DNA from: an uncultured Erysipelotrichaceae bacterium
Lineage (GTDB): Bacteria; Bacillota_I; Bacilli_A; Erysipelotrichales; Erysipelotrichaceae
Assembly (NCBI GenBank): GCA_903789495.1
Contig: CAIFEQ010000001.1
Span: 26,439 to 90,438 of the forward strand
Direction of reading: 5' to 3'
DNA: 64,000 bases
The position numbers were made by a program, and so were the translations under genes. The notes beneath the pieces were generated by a model. That model worked only from the letters and a program-made list of their open reading frames with translations, ran no database searches and had not been told where the DNA came from. Below are positions 36,251 through 45,142 of the stretch, piece after piece (within the stretch, counting starts at the first letter, position 1; each line of letters starts with the position of its first letter).

Positions 36251-37083
36251 AAGTGTTCTTCCCTTCTGGTATATCTTTCTTTAGACAAAACGATCAACGA
36301 GATGGTACAGCTGCCGGCGCGGTTTATGCGGACGATTCAGGACCATTTCACCCCTGCGGCTGGCAGGCATACGGTCCGCCCGGCTCAGATACCGCTGTCC
36401 GCCGCCGGGTAATGACCGATTCCGCCCTGCAGCTGATCGGTAACTTTTTCACGCATGTGATGCAGGCACGGATTCTGCATATCCTCCTGGTGAAACACCG
36501 GAAGACAGAATGCCGGTTTTTCTGATCATACCAGACCTCCTTTCGCTTTTTCCGTTGCTAGTTTATCATCATTTCGTGAAGAAACACAGAATCCTTAAGA
36601 GACGCCGAAAACTTCCGCCGATTCACATGACCCGCAGCCAGGTCCGTCTTCAGAAGACAGCACCATAGTTTTAAGGATCACACCAAAACAGGAACCGCCG
36701 CAGGCCCGCACAGGAAGCGGGTTTCCATATGACTTTTCCCTTATGAAAACCGGTGCCGCTCCTGACGTCTGTCTTCAGAGCCGGGAATCTGTCTGCAACC
36801 CTGCCCGCTGAATGATCCGTATTCCTTTTCCGATATCTGCCCGTCCGGATGACCGGGCTGCCTCTGGACAGTTTCCGTCTCAGCCCGGCAGAAATCAAAA
36901 TGGTGCTCTGTTACAGGTTTCCATCCTGTACTGCAGCACCATTTCTGCATCTGTGTCCCGAAAGTCAGAACTTAAGTCCTCTTTTACCGGAACGGGCTGA
37001 CTACTTCCCTGCACATCCGGCATTTAACGGATACGCTTTCATCAGGTGAAACAGAAAAGCGGAAACTGCTGTCTTTCCGCCTC
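36251..37083. other. 833-base intergenic region, possibly decayed genes
   Basis: Contains the short ORF at 36449-36529. From 36660 to 37080 several minus-strand frames of 60-75 codons exist, but they overlap, lack ribosome binding sites and match nothing I know. The region is unusually long for this tightly packed chromosome, which fits gene decay. Confidence 0.4.
36449..36529 (-). pseudogene. 26-codon ORF, possible pfkA remnant or pyk leader peptide
   Basis: AAAGGAGGT precedes an ATG opening MIRKTGILSSG..., which resembles the first residues of 6-phosphofructokinase (M-I-K/R-K-I-G-V/I-L-T-S-G-G-D-A-P-G). After SSG the match stops and TGA ends the frame 26 codons in; the same frame is then open for about 55 codons to near the pyk leader. 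pfkA normally precedes pyk in this phylum, so a deletion remnant is plausible. A leader peptide is the alternative. Confidence 0.35.
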
Positions 37084-37764
37084 TTACTGCTGAGATTTTT
37101 CCTGCTGCTGGACGGCCTCCGAATCCTGTCTCTGCAGCAGTTCCGGATCGAGTTCCAGCTGTTCCTGCTGCCCGTCCGGCACGATGATGTTCTTCTGATG
37201 TTCGATGATCAGCTTCTGGTCCGGTCCGACCAGGGGTTCGATCAGCTGCACGATGACGGCCTGGGCCTGGGCATCCGCCTTGCTCTTGAGACTGTCCAGA
37301 CTGGCATTCTTTTCCACGTCTTCCCGGGCTGCCTCGACGGCAATGGAGATGTCTTCCTTCTTGTCCCAGTTGAACAGAGCCGAATGCTCATCGTAGAACT
37401 TCAGACTGTCGGTATCCACATCAATGGACTGAATCTCCGAAGCCGGCAGGCTGACATGGATCTCACTGCCGTTCTGGCTGACCTTGGCCTGGGACAGATC
37501 AATCCCCGCCCGGACATTGGCCTTGTAGATCATGGAAAAGGACTTCTTCGTCATCAGCGGAATCGAGCCGCTGGCGTACTTGATGAGTCCGACATATTCC
37601 AGATTGCAGGTCGTCAGGTCACTGGCCTCGCTCAGCCGGGACTGAATATAGGACAGGGATATTCTTGTCTTTTTCTTCCGGCTGCTGATGGAGTGGCTCA
37701 GCCAGAGCCCCAGAATGAGTCCGATGACCAGTAACAGCAGGATGATGGTGATTTGGTTCCCCAT
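37084..37764 (-). CDS. DUF4230-domain membrane-anchored protein
   Basis: A 226-residue protein with one N-terminal membrane helix (ITIILLLLVIGLILGLWLS), then a DUF4230-type domain (LTTCNLEYVGLIKYASGSIPLMTKKSFSMIYKANVRAGIDLSQAKV) likely outside the cell. The C-terminus is rich in Gln and Glu. GGGAG precedes the ATG. DUF4230 proteins have no settled function. It is followed by the promoterless intergenic stretch downstream and preceded by the AlaX gene, with no operon obvious. Confidence 0.8.
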   Translation of the reverse strand: MGNQITIILLLLVIGLILGLWLSHSISSRKKKTRISLSYIQSRLSEASDLTTCNLEYVGLIKYASGSIPLMTKKSFSMIYKANVRAGIDLSQAKVSQNGSEIHVSLPASEIQSIDVDTDSLKFYDEHSALFNWDKKEDISIAVEAAREDVEKNASLDSLKSKADAQAQAVIVQLIEPLVGPDQKLIIEHQKNIIVPDGQQEQLELDPELLQRQDSEAVQQQEKSQQ

Positions 37765-37814
37765 AGGCTCCCTCGTGTGCTTGCCTGCTTATTGTAACAA
37801 AATCCTCTGTTCCC

Positions 37815-38981
37815 TTAAAGGGAGCCCAGCAGTTCCTGCAGGGTGCTGCGGATCTCTTCCGGACTGCCCTGCACGGTGCCCTGAATCAGTTCCGGCTTGC
37901 CGCCGCCGCGGCCGTTCAGTCTCTGGTTGAGGGCCTTGCCGGCATCGCGCAGATTCACCGTATTGCTCATGAGCAGATAGGTATAGCCGGAAGCGCCGCG
38001 ACCGAAGAGGGCGACGATCTCGGCCTTGTTCTGGCTGAGCAGGGCATTGCCGAAGTCCTTCAGTTCCTGGCCGCTGGCCCCGTCTTCCTGCAGGATCTGC
38101 AGATGGGCAGGTGTCAGGCTTTCTGCCTTCAGGGCAAAGTACTTCTGACGCAGATCATTGAGCTGCCGGCGCAGTTCTGCCTCGTGTTCCTGAAGCGACT
38201 GCACGCTGGCCGAGGTCTCAAAGAGCTTGGCCGACAGCAGATGGGAAATGGCGGTATTCTCGCGCAGCTGGACGCGGTAGTCCTGCAGGGCGCGGCTGCC
38301 GCACAGCAGGGTGACGCGCACCCCTTCCTTATGCTTTTCCAGGGAGACGCACTTGATCATGCCCACTTCCCCGGTCCGGGCCACATGGGTGCCGCAGCAG
38401 GCGCAGACGTCGCAGCCCGGGATGGTCACGATCCGCACCACCCCGCTCAGTTCCTTCTTGGAGCGGTATTCCAGACTCTTCAGTTCTTCGGCATCGGGGA
38501 AGGAGATCTGAATCGGCTTATTCGCCCAGATGGCCTCGTTGGCCTCCTGTTCCATGGCCATCAGATCTTCCCAGGTGAAGACGCCGTCAAAGTCAATCAG
38601 GATATTCTCTTCCGAAAGATGGAAGCCGACGTTTTCAAAGCCGAAATGCTGATGAATGATGCCGGGCATCATGTGCTCGCCCGTGTGCTGCTGCATATGG
38701 TCAAAGCGCCGCTGCCAGTCCAGGACGCCATGCACCTTTTCCCCGACCGCAAATTCCCGGTCGGTGGTATGCCAGATGACATCCTCCTTCTTGCGCACGT
38801 CGCTGACCACCGCATCGTTCAGCGTGCCATGGTCCGCCGGCTGTCCGCCGCCTTCCGGATAGAATGCCGTGTCGTCCAGGGATACCTCAAAGCCGTTCTT
38901 CCCCGGCCGGCAGGCGGTCACGACCGCATCAAACTCCCGACAGTAGGGATCCCGGTAAAACAGTTCCTTCATCTCATCCAT
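37815..38981 (-). CDS. alanyl-tRNA editing protein AlaX-L (with DHHA1 domain)
   Basis: Trans-editing enzyme that removes wrongly attached Ser or Gly from tRNA-Ala. The 388-residue product has the AlaRS-like editing domain: DTAFYPEGGGQPADHG, the zinc motif HTGEH (about 99-103) and CxxxH CCGTH (about 206-210). A coiled region and a C-terminal DHHA1 domain (NGRGGGKPELIQG) follow. The length and DHHA1 tail mark the AlaX-L class. AGAGGTG precedes the ATG. It is divergent from the TauE/SafE gene. Confidence 0.92.
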   Translation of the reverse strand: MDEMKELFYRDPYCREFDAVVTACRPGKNGFEVSLDDTAFYPEGGGQPADHGTLNDAVVSDVRKKEDVIWHTTDREFAVGEKVHGVLDWQRRFDHMQQHTGEHMMPGIIHQHFGFENVGFHLSEENILIDFDGVFTWEDLMAMEQEANEAIWANKPIQISFPDAEELKSLEYRSKKELSGVVRIVTIPGCDVCACCGTHVARTGEVGMIKCVSLEKHKEGVRVTLLCGSRALQDYRVQLRENTAISHLLSAKLFETSASVQSLQEHEAELRRQLNDLRQKYFALKAESLTPAHLQILQEDGASGQELKDFGNALLSQNKAEIVALFGRGASGYTYLLMSNTVNLRDAGKALNQRLNGRGGGKPELIQGTVQGSPEEIRSTLQELLGSL

Positions 38982-39011
38982 GATTCCGCACCTCTTTACG
39001 CTGTAATCTTA

Positions 39012-39025
39012 GCGTCAAATGACGC
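39012..39025. promoter_or_regulatory. palindrome between alaX and TauE/SafE genes
   Basis: GCGTCA-AA-TGACGC, a perfect 6-bp inverted repeat in the 113-bp divergent gap, 15 bp before the -35 box of the permease gene. It could be an operator; no adjacent regulator is seen. Confidence 0.4.
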
Positions 39026-39039
39026 AAAGATCACGCAGA

Positions 39040-39069
39040 TTGACGTTTTCCGCCCTCTGCCGCTATGAT
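39040..39069 (+). promoter_or_regulatory. promoter of the TauE/SafE gene
   Basis: TTGACG (39040-39045), an 18-bp spacer and TATGAT (39064-39069). It excludes the ATG at 39065 as a start and supports the ATG at 39095. Confidence 0.7.
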
Positions 39070-39094
39070 GACTGCAGTTCTGAGGCGAAAAAAT

Positions 39095-39856
39095 ATGGTC
39101 CTGACCTGGAAAGTCTTTGCAATGGTACTGCCGGCGGCCTTTCTGGCTGGCTTTGTCGACTCGATTGCCGGCGGAGGCGGCCTGATCTCCCTGCCATTCT
39201 ATATGATGGCCGGCATTCCGGCTCATATGTCCGTGGCGACCAACAAACTCATGTCTTCTCTGGGAACAAGTGTTGCGACCATCAAATATGCCCGGCAGAA
39301 GCTGATCAACTGGAAAGCCACGCTGCCCGGGGTCGTGGCGGCGGTGCTTGGGTCTCAGCTGGGGGCAAGAATCTCCCTGCAGCTGGACGATGCTGTCATC
39401 CGCAATGCCCTGCTGGTCGTCCTGCCGGTAGTGGCCTTCATCGTCCTGAACCGGAAATGGTTCCACGACAATGAACCGGTCGACAGCATTCCGGCTTCGA
39501 CCATGGTCAGGCTGATGTTCTTCATCTTCCTGATCGGCATGTATGACGGCTTCTACGGCCCCGGTACCGGCACCTTCCTGATCATCGTCTTCACGATGGT
39601 GGCGAAGATGAGCATGGCTCAGGCCAACGGCTGCTGCAAGTTCATCAACCTGGTCACCAATGTCTCTGCCCTGCTTGTCTACCTGATGTCCGGCAATGTG
39701 ATCCTGTCTCTGGGTCTGGCCGCGGCAGCCTGCAACATGCTGGGCAATGCGATCGGCGCCAGCCTGGCGATCCGCCAGGGCGCAAAGATCGTGCGGCCCA
39801 TCATCCTGGTCATCCTGGCCATCTTCCTGCTGAAGCTGATTGCCGAGATGATCTGA
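39095..39856 (+). CDS. TauE/SafE-family permease (TSUP)
   Basis: A 253-residue, about 8-helix TSUP transporter. Each half carries the family motif: GFVDSIAGGGGLISLP near the N-terminus and DGFYGPGTGTFLII in the middle, followed by ANGCCKFINLVTN. Members export sulfite, sulfoacetate or other anions; the substrate here is unknown. GAGGCGAAAAAAT precedes the ATG. It is a single gene ended by a bidirectional hairpin. Confidence 0.9.
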   Translation: MVLTWKVFAMVLPAAFLAGFVDSIAGGGGLISLPFYMMAGIPAHMSVATNKLMSSLGTSVATIKYARQKLINWKATLPGVVAAVLGSQLGARISLQLDDAVIRNALLVVLPVVAFIVLNRKWFHDNEPVDSIPASTMVRLMFFIFLIGMYDGFYGPGTGTFLIIVFTMVAKMSMAQANGCCKFINLVTNVSALLVYLMSGNVILSLGLAAAACNMLGNAIGASLAIRQGAKIVRPIILVILAIFLLKLIAEMI

Positions 39857-39865
39857 AACAGACAT

Positions 39866-39897
39866 AAAAACGTTCCCGATTGCCGGCGAACGTTTTT
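39866..39897. terminator. bidirectional terminator
   Basis: AAAAACGTTC (39866-39875) pairs with GAACGTTTTT (39888-39897). It serves both the permease gene and the convergent esterase operon. Confidence 0.85.
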
Positions 39898-39908
39898 CTG
39901 CTGATCTG

Positions 39909-40799
39909 TTATTTCAGGAACGTCCTGAAGAAATCACATTCGTCTTTGTTGGCCTGGGCCGCCTGCTTCAGGCGCATATCCACATGGAAGACATGATTCA
40001 GATCCGTTTCCGGATCACTGTAGATATGCATGCATACCGGAACTTTCTTCCGGATCAGGGCATTGGCCATAACCGGTGCCTGAGGGCGCAGGTAATCCTG
40101 GGCACTGCTCAGCACGAAGGCCGGCGGAAAAGCCGGGGTGACATGCGAGCAGACATCCATCAGATCCCTTTCCTGCTCAGAGCCATGCTCAGGCAGATAA
40201 TCCGTGCAGAGCAGACTGGCAATGCCGCTGCCCTCGGCAAACATATAGCGTTTTGCATAGACCCCGCAGTTAAGCCCGACTGCCTTTGGCACAAAGCCGG
40301 CCGGTACCTGAAAGGCAAACTGTTCTGCATAGCGGGGATTGGTGCAGATGGCCGCATAGGAGCCTGCCAGCTGGGCGCCGGCGGAATCCCCGACCAGAAA
40401 GACCTGTTTCGGATCCAGATGACAGGCCGGTCCCTGTTCCAGCACCCACTTCACGACCAGATTGGTGTCTTCCAGCGGGGCCGGGAACTTGTGCTGCGGC
40501 GCCAGGCGGTAGGTGAAGTTCACCACCCCGAAACCGTGCCGGACCAGCGACATGCAGTAGTACTGATAGCGTTCCTTGTCGCCATAGAACCAGCCGCCGC
40601 CATGTACGCTGATGATGACCGGCAGAGATTTCCCGGGCAGTTTCTTCGGCACATAGACATCCAGGACCTGCCACTTCCTGCTGCGGCCGTAGACAATGTC
40701 ATCATAGCGTTTGACCGTGGCCGGTGTCTTAAGACCGGCATCGCGGATGTCGTCGCCTTTTCGGAATTCGGCGGCCAGTTTCCGGCTGAGATCTGACAT
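39909..40799 (-). CDS. alpha/beta hydrolase of the HSL (acetyl-esterase) family
   Basis: A 296-residue serine esterase. SVHGGGWFYGDK is the oxyanion-hole HGGG motif of hormone-sensitive-lipase relatives; VGDSAGAQLA holds the nucleophile Ser; the catalytic His is in LNHVFHVDM and the Asp lies before it. No signal peptide, so it is cytoplasmic. GGGAGGG precedes the ATG. It is the third gene of the capA-like operon, 20 bases after the coiled-coil gene, but the link is unclear. Confidence 0.88.
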   Translation of the reverse strand: MSDLSRKLAAEFRKGDDIRDAGLKTPATVKRYDDIVYGRSRKWQVLDVYVPKKLPGKSLPVIISVHGGGWFYGDKERYQYYCMSLVRHGFGVVNFTYRLAPQHKFPAPLEDTNLVVKWVLEQGPACHLDPKQVFLVGDSAGAQLAGSYAAICTNPRYAEQFAFQVPAGFVPKAVGLNCGVYAKRYMFAEGSGIASLLCTDYLPEHGSEQERDLMDVCSHVTPAFPPAFVLSSAQDYLRPQAPVMANALIRKKVPVCMHIYSDPETDLNHVFHVDMRLKQAAQANKDECDFFRTFLK

Positions 40800-40818
40800 A
40801 AGCGGTTCCCTCCCTGTC

Positions 40819-41253
40819 TCAGTGCTGCGTGATCCGGTCCATCAGTTCCATCAGCTGATCCTGAATGCGTTCCACCGCGCTGATGGCCTGCTCGACCTGC
40901 CGTTTCATTTCGGTGATCTTCTGCTGGGCCAGGATGTCCACAAACGCATTGTCCAGAAAATAGTCCGCAAAGCCCATGAAGCCGTCATCCAGGAAATCGA
41001 TACTGAAGTTGATATCCAGGTCTCTGAGTTCGGTGGAATAGCTGCGCAGGGAAGCGGAGGCATTCTCGATCTCTTCCTGGGCCTTGGCCATGTTGGAGCG
41101 CTTCAGGTGGGTCGTCAGAAGCGCCCCGCCCACGATGTCCGCGATGCCCCAGCCGCCGGCTTTCTTCAGGTAAGCCTTTGCCTTCTGCAGATGATCCAGC
41201 GCTTCATCTCCTACATCCAGTGCTTCCTGCAGTTCGATTTCATCCTCTTTCAT
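40819..41253 (-). CDS. hypothetical helical protein
   Basis: A 144-residue, strongly helical protein (EALDHLQKAKAYLKKAGGWGIADIVGGALLTTHLKRSNMAKAQEEIENA...) with a Gly-rich hinge and coiled-coil ends. A short Gly-rich, Leu-rich stretch could be a membrane hairpin, but it is weak. Its ATG overlaps the stop of the CapA-type gene (ATGA), so the two are coupled. I do not recognise the family; similar proteins occur beside secreted lipoproteins, but no function is known to me. Confidence 0.75.
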   Translation of the reverse strand: MKEDEIELQEALDVGDEALDHLQKAKAYLKKAGGWGIADIVGGALLTTHLKRSNMAKAQEEIENASASLRSYSTELRDLDINFSIDFLDDGFMGFADYFLDNAFVDILAQQKITEMKRQVEQAISAVERIQDQLMELMDRITQH

Positions 41254-42434
41254 TCGTTTTCCCCTTCTAGTCGGATACCGCCGATGACAACGGAGTCGTC
41301 CAGGCTCGTAATCACCTGGTCATAGCTGGTTTCCAGCTGCTGACAGCCAGGCAGCAGACTGTCATCCAGCCGGTCAAAAGGAATCACCCGGAAGTTTACG
41401 TATCCCGGTTCATAGTAAGTATAGATCAGATCGGCACGTGGATTCTCGACGCTGGTGGTCACCTCGCTGCCCAGGGCAGTCTTATGCAGGGTCACTGCCC
41501 CGACCATGCCGATCAGGTTCTCCTGATTATTCTGGGCCGACAGCATGTTTCCCATGGCATACCAGCACACCGCATCCCCGATCCGCTGAACAGGTTCGAT
41601 GACATGCGGATGGTTGCCGATGATCACATCGGCGCCGGCCGCGGCCATTTCCTGAGCCAGGGTCTGCTGTTCCTCGTTGACTGCCATGCTGTATTCCGTG
41701 CCCCAGTGCATGGCGACGATCACAAAGTCACTCAGCGCATCGGCCTGCCGGATCTGTTCCAGCAGTTCCTCCTGACGTCCGGCATAGACATTGACCAGAT
41801 ATTCTTCCCCGGCCGGTGCCGTCAGACCGTTGCAGCCATAGGTCCAGGACAGGAAGGTGTAGGTGATGCCGTTGACTTCATAGACCGGAATCGCCTGCTG
41901 TTCTTCCCAGCTGAGATAGGTGCCGGCCATATGCACGCCATACGCTTCTTCCTGTTCCTGCCAGTAAGCCACCGAACGTTCGATGCCGGTCACCCCCATA
42001 TCCAGGGAATGATTGGTAGCCGTGGAGACCAGGTTGAAACCGGCCGCGACCATGGCATCCCCGGCTTCCTGGGGACTGTTGAACTGCGGATAGCTGGAAA
42101 GCCCCAGTTCCGTACCGCCAAGGATGGTTTCCTGATTGTAGTATTTCAGATCATAGCCGGCAGAGAGTTCCTTCAGTTCCGCCAGCATGCCGCTAAAGTC
42201 ATAGCTGCCATCGGCCTGCACCGCATCCGCATACACCGCCCCATGGATCAGAAAATCGCCTGTAAAAAACAGCTCGGCGGTATATTCCTCCGGGGCCAGA
42301 GTCGGTACCGGCCGCCGGGTTTCGGAGGCCTGGGCCGAAGCGGTGGCCACAGCGGCGGAAGAGCAGCCGCTAAGCGATAGCAGAACAGCCAGAGTCAGAA
42401 CAGAGAGCGGCAGACGCTTGCCAGAAGATTTCAT
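41250..42434 (-). CDS. CapA/PGA-synthesis-family lipoprotein
   Basis: A 394-residue secreted lipoprotein. The signal sequence ends in a lipobox LSLSGC, and an acidic-proline tether follows. The CapA domain has FFTGDFLIHG, the metal-binding ATNHSLDMG, MHWGTEY and IGNHPHVIEP blocks of the calcineurin-like metallophosphatase fold. CapA proteins act in poly-gamma-glutamate capsule release or anchoring, but no capB or capC is nearby, so here it may act on another wall polymer. The start at 42434 has only a weak Shine-Dalgarno. Confidence 0.87.
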   Translation of the reverse strand: MKSSGKRLPLSVLTLAVLLSLSGCSSAAVATASAQASETRRPVPTLAPEEYTAELFFTGDFLIHGAVYADAVQADGSYDFSGMLAELKELSAGYDLKYYNQETILGGTELGLSSYPQFNSPQEAGDAMVAAGFNLVSTATNHSLDMGVTGIERSVAYWQEQEEAYGVHMAGTYLSWEEQQAIPVYEVNGITYTFLSWTYGCNGLTAPAGEEYLVNVYAGRQEELLEQIRQADALSDFVIVAMHWGTEYSMAVNEEQQTLAQEMAAAGADVIIGNHPHVIEPVQRIGDAVCWYAMGNMLSAQNNQENLIGMVGAVTLHKTALGSEVTTSVENPRADLIYTYYEPGYVNFRVIPFDRLDDSLLPGCQQLETSYDQVITSLDDSVVIGGIRLEGENE

Positions 42435-42591
42435 GTCTTCAGAATAGCATGAAGTCCTGTCTTTCTGCTGGGAAATCCCGCTGCCGCCCGATCCGGAAGG
42501 GGTCGCTGCCTGCTCCGGAAAAGGCACATCCTGCGGCCGGACAGCAGGCAACCCGCGCTTTTTTCCGCTTTCCTTTTCAGCGGAACTTGTA

Positions 42592-42597
42592 TATAAT
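42592..42597 (+). promoter_or_regulatory. -10 box of tRNA-Pro
   Basis: TATAAT 12 bases before the tRNA; the -35 region is weak. Confidence 0.5.
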
Positions 42598-42608
42598 TAA
42601 TGTCGCCT

Positions 42609-42685
42609 CGGGATTTAGCACAGCTTGGTAGTGCGCTTCGTTCGGGACGAAGAGGTCGCTGGTTCAAATCCAGTAATCCCGACCA
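42609..42685 (+). tRNA. tRNA-Pro(CGG)
   Basis: Acceptor CGGGATT/AATCCCG, anticodon loop TTCGGGA (anticodon CGG), T-loop TTCAAAT and encoded CCA. Confidence 0.97.
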
Positions 42686-42694
42686 TGTCCATGC

Positions 42695-42734
42695 ACTCAG
42701 ATGCAGCTGAATCGACTGCTCATCTGAGTTTTTT
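42695..42734 (+). terminator. tRNA-Pro terminator
   Basis: ACTCAGATG (42695-42703) pairs with CATCTGAGT (42721-42729), followed by six Ts. Confidence 0.8.
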
Positions 42735-42895
42735 CATTTCCGCCTGTCTTTCCGGGCAGGCGGAAAGGCATGCCGGCACGGCCTTTTTGAACTGAAGACC
42801 GTGCGGATCTTAACGGAATTTTAATGTCTGGCCGGCTGTTTTAACACCATTTTAATGCCCGGCCGCGGATAATCGAAACAGAAAGAAGGACCGCT

Positions 42896-44233
42896 ATGCT
42901 TCATCTGCAACGTCTGCCCCTGCGTCTGTCTACCTTCCAGGTCATCACCATCGGCTTTGCCGCGGTGATCCTGTGCGGCGCCCTGCTGCTGTGTCTGCCG
43001 GGTGCTTCCGCTGACGGGGAAAGCTGCGACTTCCTGACCGCCCTGTTCACCGCTGTCTCAGCGGTCTGTGTCACCGGTCTGGTGGTCGTGGATACAGCTC
43101 AGTCCTGGAGTCTGTTCGGACAGCTGGTCCTGCTGATCCTGATTCAGATCGGCGGCCTGGGAGTCGTCACGGCTGCCATGGCCCTGTCCCTGGCCTCCGG
43201 CCGGCGGATCGGTCTGCAGGAACGCTCCCTGCTCAAGGATGCTGTCAGTGCCCCGCAGATCGGCGGCATTGTCCGCATGACCCGCTTCATCCTGCACGGC
43301 GTGCTGCTCATCGAAGGCATCGGTGCCGCCCTGCTGGCGCCGGTCTTCTGCCGGGACTTCGGGCTGGGCCGAGGGATTTACTATGCCGTGTTTCATGCCA
43401 TCTCCGCCTTCTGCAATGCGGGCTTCGATCTGCTGGGCGGCACGGAAGCCTTCAGTTCGCTGACCCGGTATGCCGCGGATCCGCTGGTCAACCTGGTGAT
43501 CACGGCTCTGATCATCATCGGCGGCATCGGCTTTGTGACCTGGGATGACTTCCGCCGCCATCACTTCCATTTCCGCCGCTGGCGTCTGCAGTCCAAGCTG
43601 ATCGTGACGGTTACCGGGATTCTTCTGCTGGTGCCTTTCCTGCTCCTGTACTTTCTGGAGTTTGCGGATCTGCCATTCGGAGAACGGGTGCTGGCAGCCT
43701 GGTTTCAGACCGTGACGGCCCGGACTGCCGGGTTCAATACCGTCGATCTGAACCAGCTGTCAGACGCCGGGAAGATGCTCATGATCCTGCTGATGCTGAT
43801 CGGCGGCGCCCCGGGTTCCACTGCCGGCGGGATGAAGGTCACGACCATCGCCCTGCTGATGCTGTGGGCTTCGGCAGGCCTGCGGCGGCAGAAGTATGCC
43901 CGTGCCTATCAGCGGCGCATCGATGCGGATTCCCTGCATTCCGCCGTCACCCTGTTCATGCTGATCCTGAGTCTGTTCCTCGGCGCTTCCATGCTGCTCA
44001 GCGTGCTGGAAGGCCTGGAACTGCTGCCCTGCATGTTTGAATGTGCTTCTGCCCTGGGAACGGTCGGTCTCACGCTCGGCCTGACGCCCACGCTGCATCC
44101 CGTTTCTCTGGTCATTCTGATGATTCTGATGTACAGCGGCCGGGTCGGCGGCCTGACTCTTGCCTATGCCCTGCGGGCAAACGGCGAAGCAGAGGCCAGC
44201 CGTCTGCCGCAGGAAACAGTCGCCATCGGCTGA
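42896..44233 (+). CDS. ktrB: TrkH/KtrB-type potassium channel subunit
   Basis: Membrane subunit of the K+ uptake system. The 445-residue product has four repeated membrane-pore-membrane units. P-loops are visible: AVCVTGLVVVDT, HAISAFCNAGFDLLGG, TARTAGFNTVDL and ALGTVGLTLGLTP. The GAPGSTAGGMKVTT segment matches the intramembrane gate. It works with the RCK-type subunit coded next, 10 bases on. AAGAAGGACC precedes the ATG. A Kdp-like two-component pair follows in the same direction. Confidence 0.95.
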   Translation: MLHLQRLPLRLSTFQVITIGFAAVILCGALLLCLPGASADGESCDFLTALFTAVSAVCVTGLVVVDTAQSWSLFGQLVLLILIQIGGLGVVTAAMALSLASGRRIGLQERSLLKDAVSAPQIGGIVRMTRFILHGVLLIEGIGAALLAPVFCRDFGLGRGIYYAVFHAISAFCNAGFDLLGGTEAFSSLTRYAADPLVNLVITALIIIGGIGFVTWDDFRRHHFHFRRWRLQSKLIVTVTGILLLVPFLLLYFLEFADLPFGERVLAAWFQTVTARTAGFNTVDLNQLSDAGKMLMILLMLIGGAPGSTAGGMKVTTIALLMLWASAGLRRQKYARAYQRRIDADSLHSAVTLFMLILSLFLGASMLLSVLEGLELLPCMFECASALGTVGLTLGLTPTLHPVSLVILMILMYSGRVGGLTLAYALRANGEAEASRLPQETVAIG

Positions 44234-44243
44234 GGAGGTATTC

Positions 44244-44897
44244 ATGATGAGGAATATTCTGTTAATCGGTCTGGGCCGTTTCGGCCAGTACACGGCGGAA
44301 AAGCTGAATGAGCTGCGCCAGCAGGTCATGGCCGTCGACATCCGGGAGGAGCAGGTCAACAAGGTCCTGGGCTTTGTGACCAGCGCCCAGATCGGCGATG
44401 CCACAGATGAAAATTTCCTGGCCACCCTGGGCGTCGACAACTATGACGTCTGCATTGTGGCCATCGGGGATGACTTCCTGGCCTCGCTGGTGGTCACCTC
44501 CCTGCTCAAGGACATGGGCGCCCGCTATGTCGTTTCCCGGGCTACCGGAAAATCCCAGGCCATGCTGCTGAAACGCAACGGGGCCGATGAGATCGTCTTT
44601 CCGGAGAAACAGCTGGCCAGCTGGACGGCCATCCGCTGTTCCTATGAAGGACTGTCCAGCTACATCGAACTGCAGGACGGCTACTCCATCGTCGAGATTG
44701 CCGTACCGAAGGAATGGGACAGCCAGACCATCGGTGCCCTGAGCATCCGCAGCCGCTATGACATCAATGTCTTCGGCATCCGGACCGGGGGCGAGATGCA
44801 GATGCATATCGATGCCGATACCGTTGTCCATGCCGAAGACCGGATGATGGTCTTAGGCAAGGAAAATGCCATCCGCAAGTGCTTTCATCTGAGGTAG
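44244..44897 (+). CDS. ktrA: TrkA/KtrA-type RCK regulatory subunit
   Basis: Cytoplasmic gating ring subunit for KtrB. The 217-residue product has an N-terminal Rossmann RCK_N domain (LLIGLGRFGQYTAEKL, an ATP/NAD-binding GxGxxG, ending in MAVDIREE) and a C-terminal RCK_C/TrkA_C domain (TIGALSIRSRYDINVFGIR). GGAGGTATTC precedes the ATG at 44244. ATP/ADP or c-di-AMP binding is known for the family; no specific site can be confirmed here. Confidence 0.95.
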   Translation: MMRNILLIGLGRFGQYTAEKLNELRQQVMAVDIREEQVNKVLGFVTSAQIGDATDENFLATLGVDNYDVCIVAIGDDFLASLVVTSLLKDMGARYVVSRATGKSQAMLLKRNGADEIVFPEKQLASWTAIRCSYEGLSSYIELQDGYSIVEIAVPKEWDSQTIGALSIRSRYDINVFGIRTGGEMQMHIDADTVVHAEDRMMVLGKENAIRKCFHLR

Positions 44898-44906
44898 GTG
44901 AGACCT

Positions 44907-45119
44907 ATGCTGGTCATCCTGATCGTTGTCTCTCTGGTTCTGTGCCTGACGGTTCCCGCTTTCCTGCTGCCGAAACTGTTTGATTCCATTCACGCAGGCC
45001 GGCGGCAGACGGCCGGGAAACCGATCAGGAAACAGCCCCGCCGGCAGCCGTACCGCCGCCGGAACCCGCGCCCTTTTGAGGAGACGGAGAAGTCCTGGAC
45101 ACCGGGCAGACTGCTATGA
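44907..45119 (+). CDS. small membrane protein between ktrA and the kinase gene
   Basis: A 70-residue protein with one N-terminal helix (MLVILIVVSLVLCLTVPAFLLPKLF) and a very basic Arg/Pro-rich tail (KQPRRQPYRRRNPRP). AGGTG precedes the ATG by six bases. It lies 9 bases after ktrA and runs into the kinase gene region, so it is part of one operon. The helix-plus-basic-tail form recalls small subunits such as KdpF, but similarity is not visible. Function unknown. Confidence 0.7.
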   Translation: MLVILIVVSLVLCLTVPAFLLPKLFDSIHAGRRQTAGKPIRKQPRRQPYRRRNPRPFEETEKSWTPGRLL

Positions 45120-45142
45120 TGGTAGCGGCTGAGGAAACCGTC

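Noticed and set aside
36671-36950. Minus-strand frames of 69-75 codons in the pyk gap
   Set aside because: They overlap each other, lack ribosome binding sites and look like no known protein; described only as possible decay.
41284-42380. 298-codon plus-strand frame opposite the CapA-type gene
   Set aside because: Antisense shadow; the lipoprotein reading has a lipobox and family motifs.
44907-45119. KdpF
   Set aside because: Length and the basic Arg/Pro tail differ from KdpF, and no kdpA follows.
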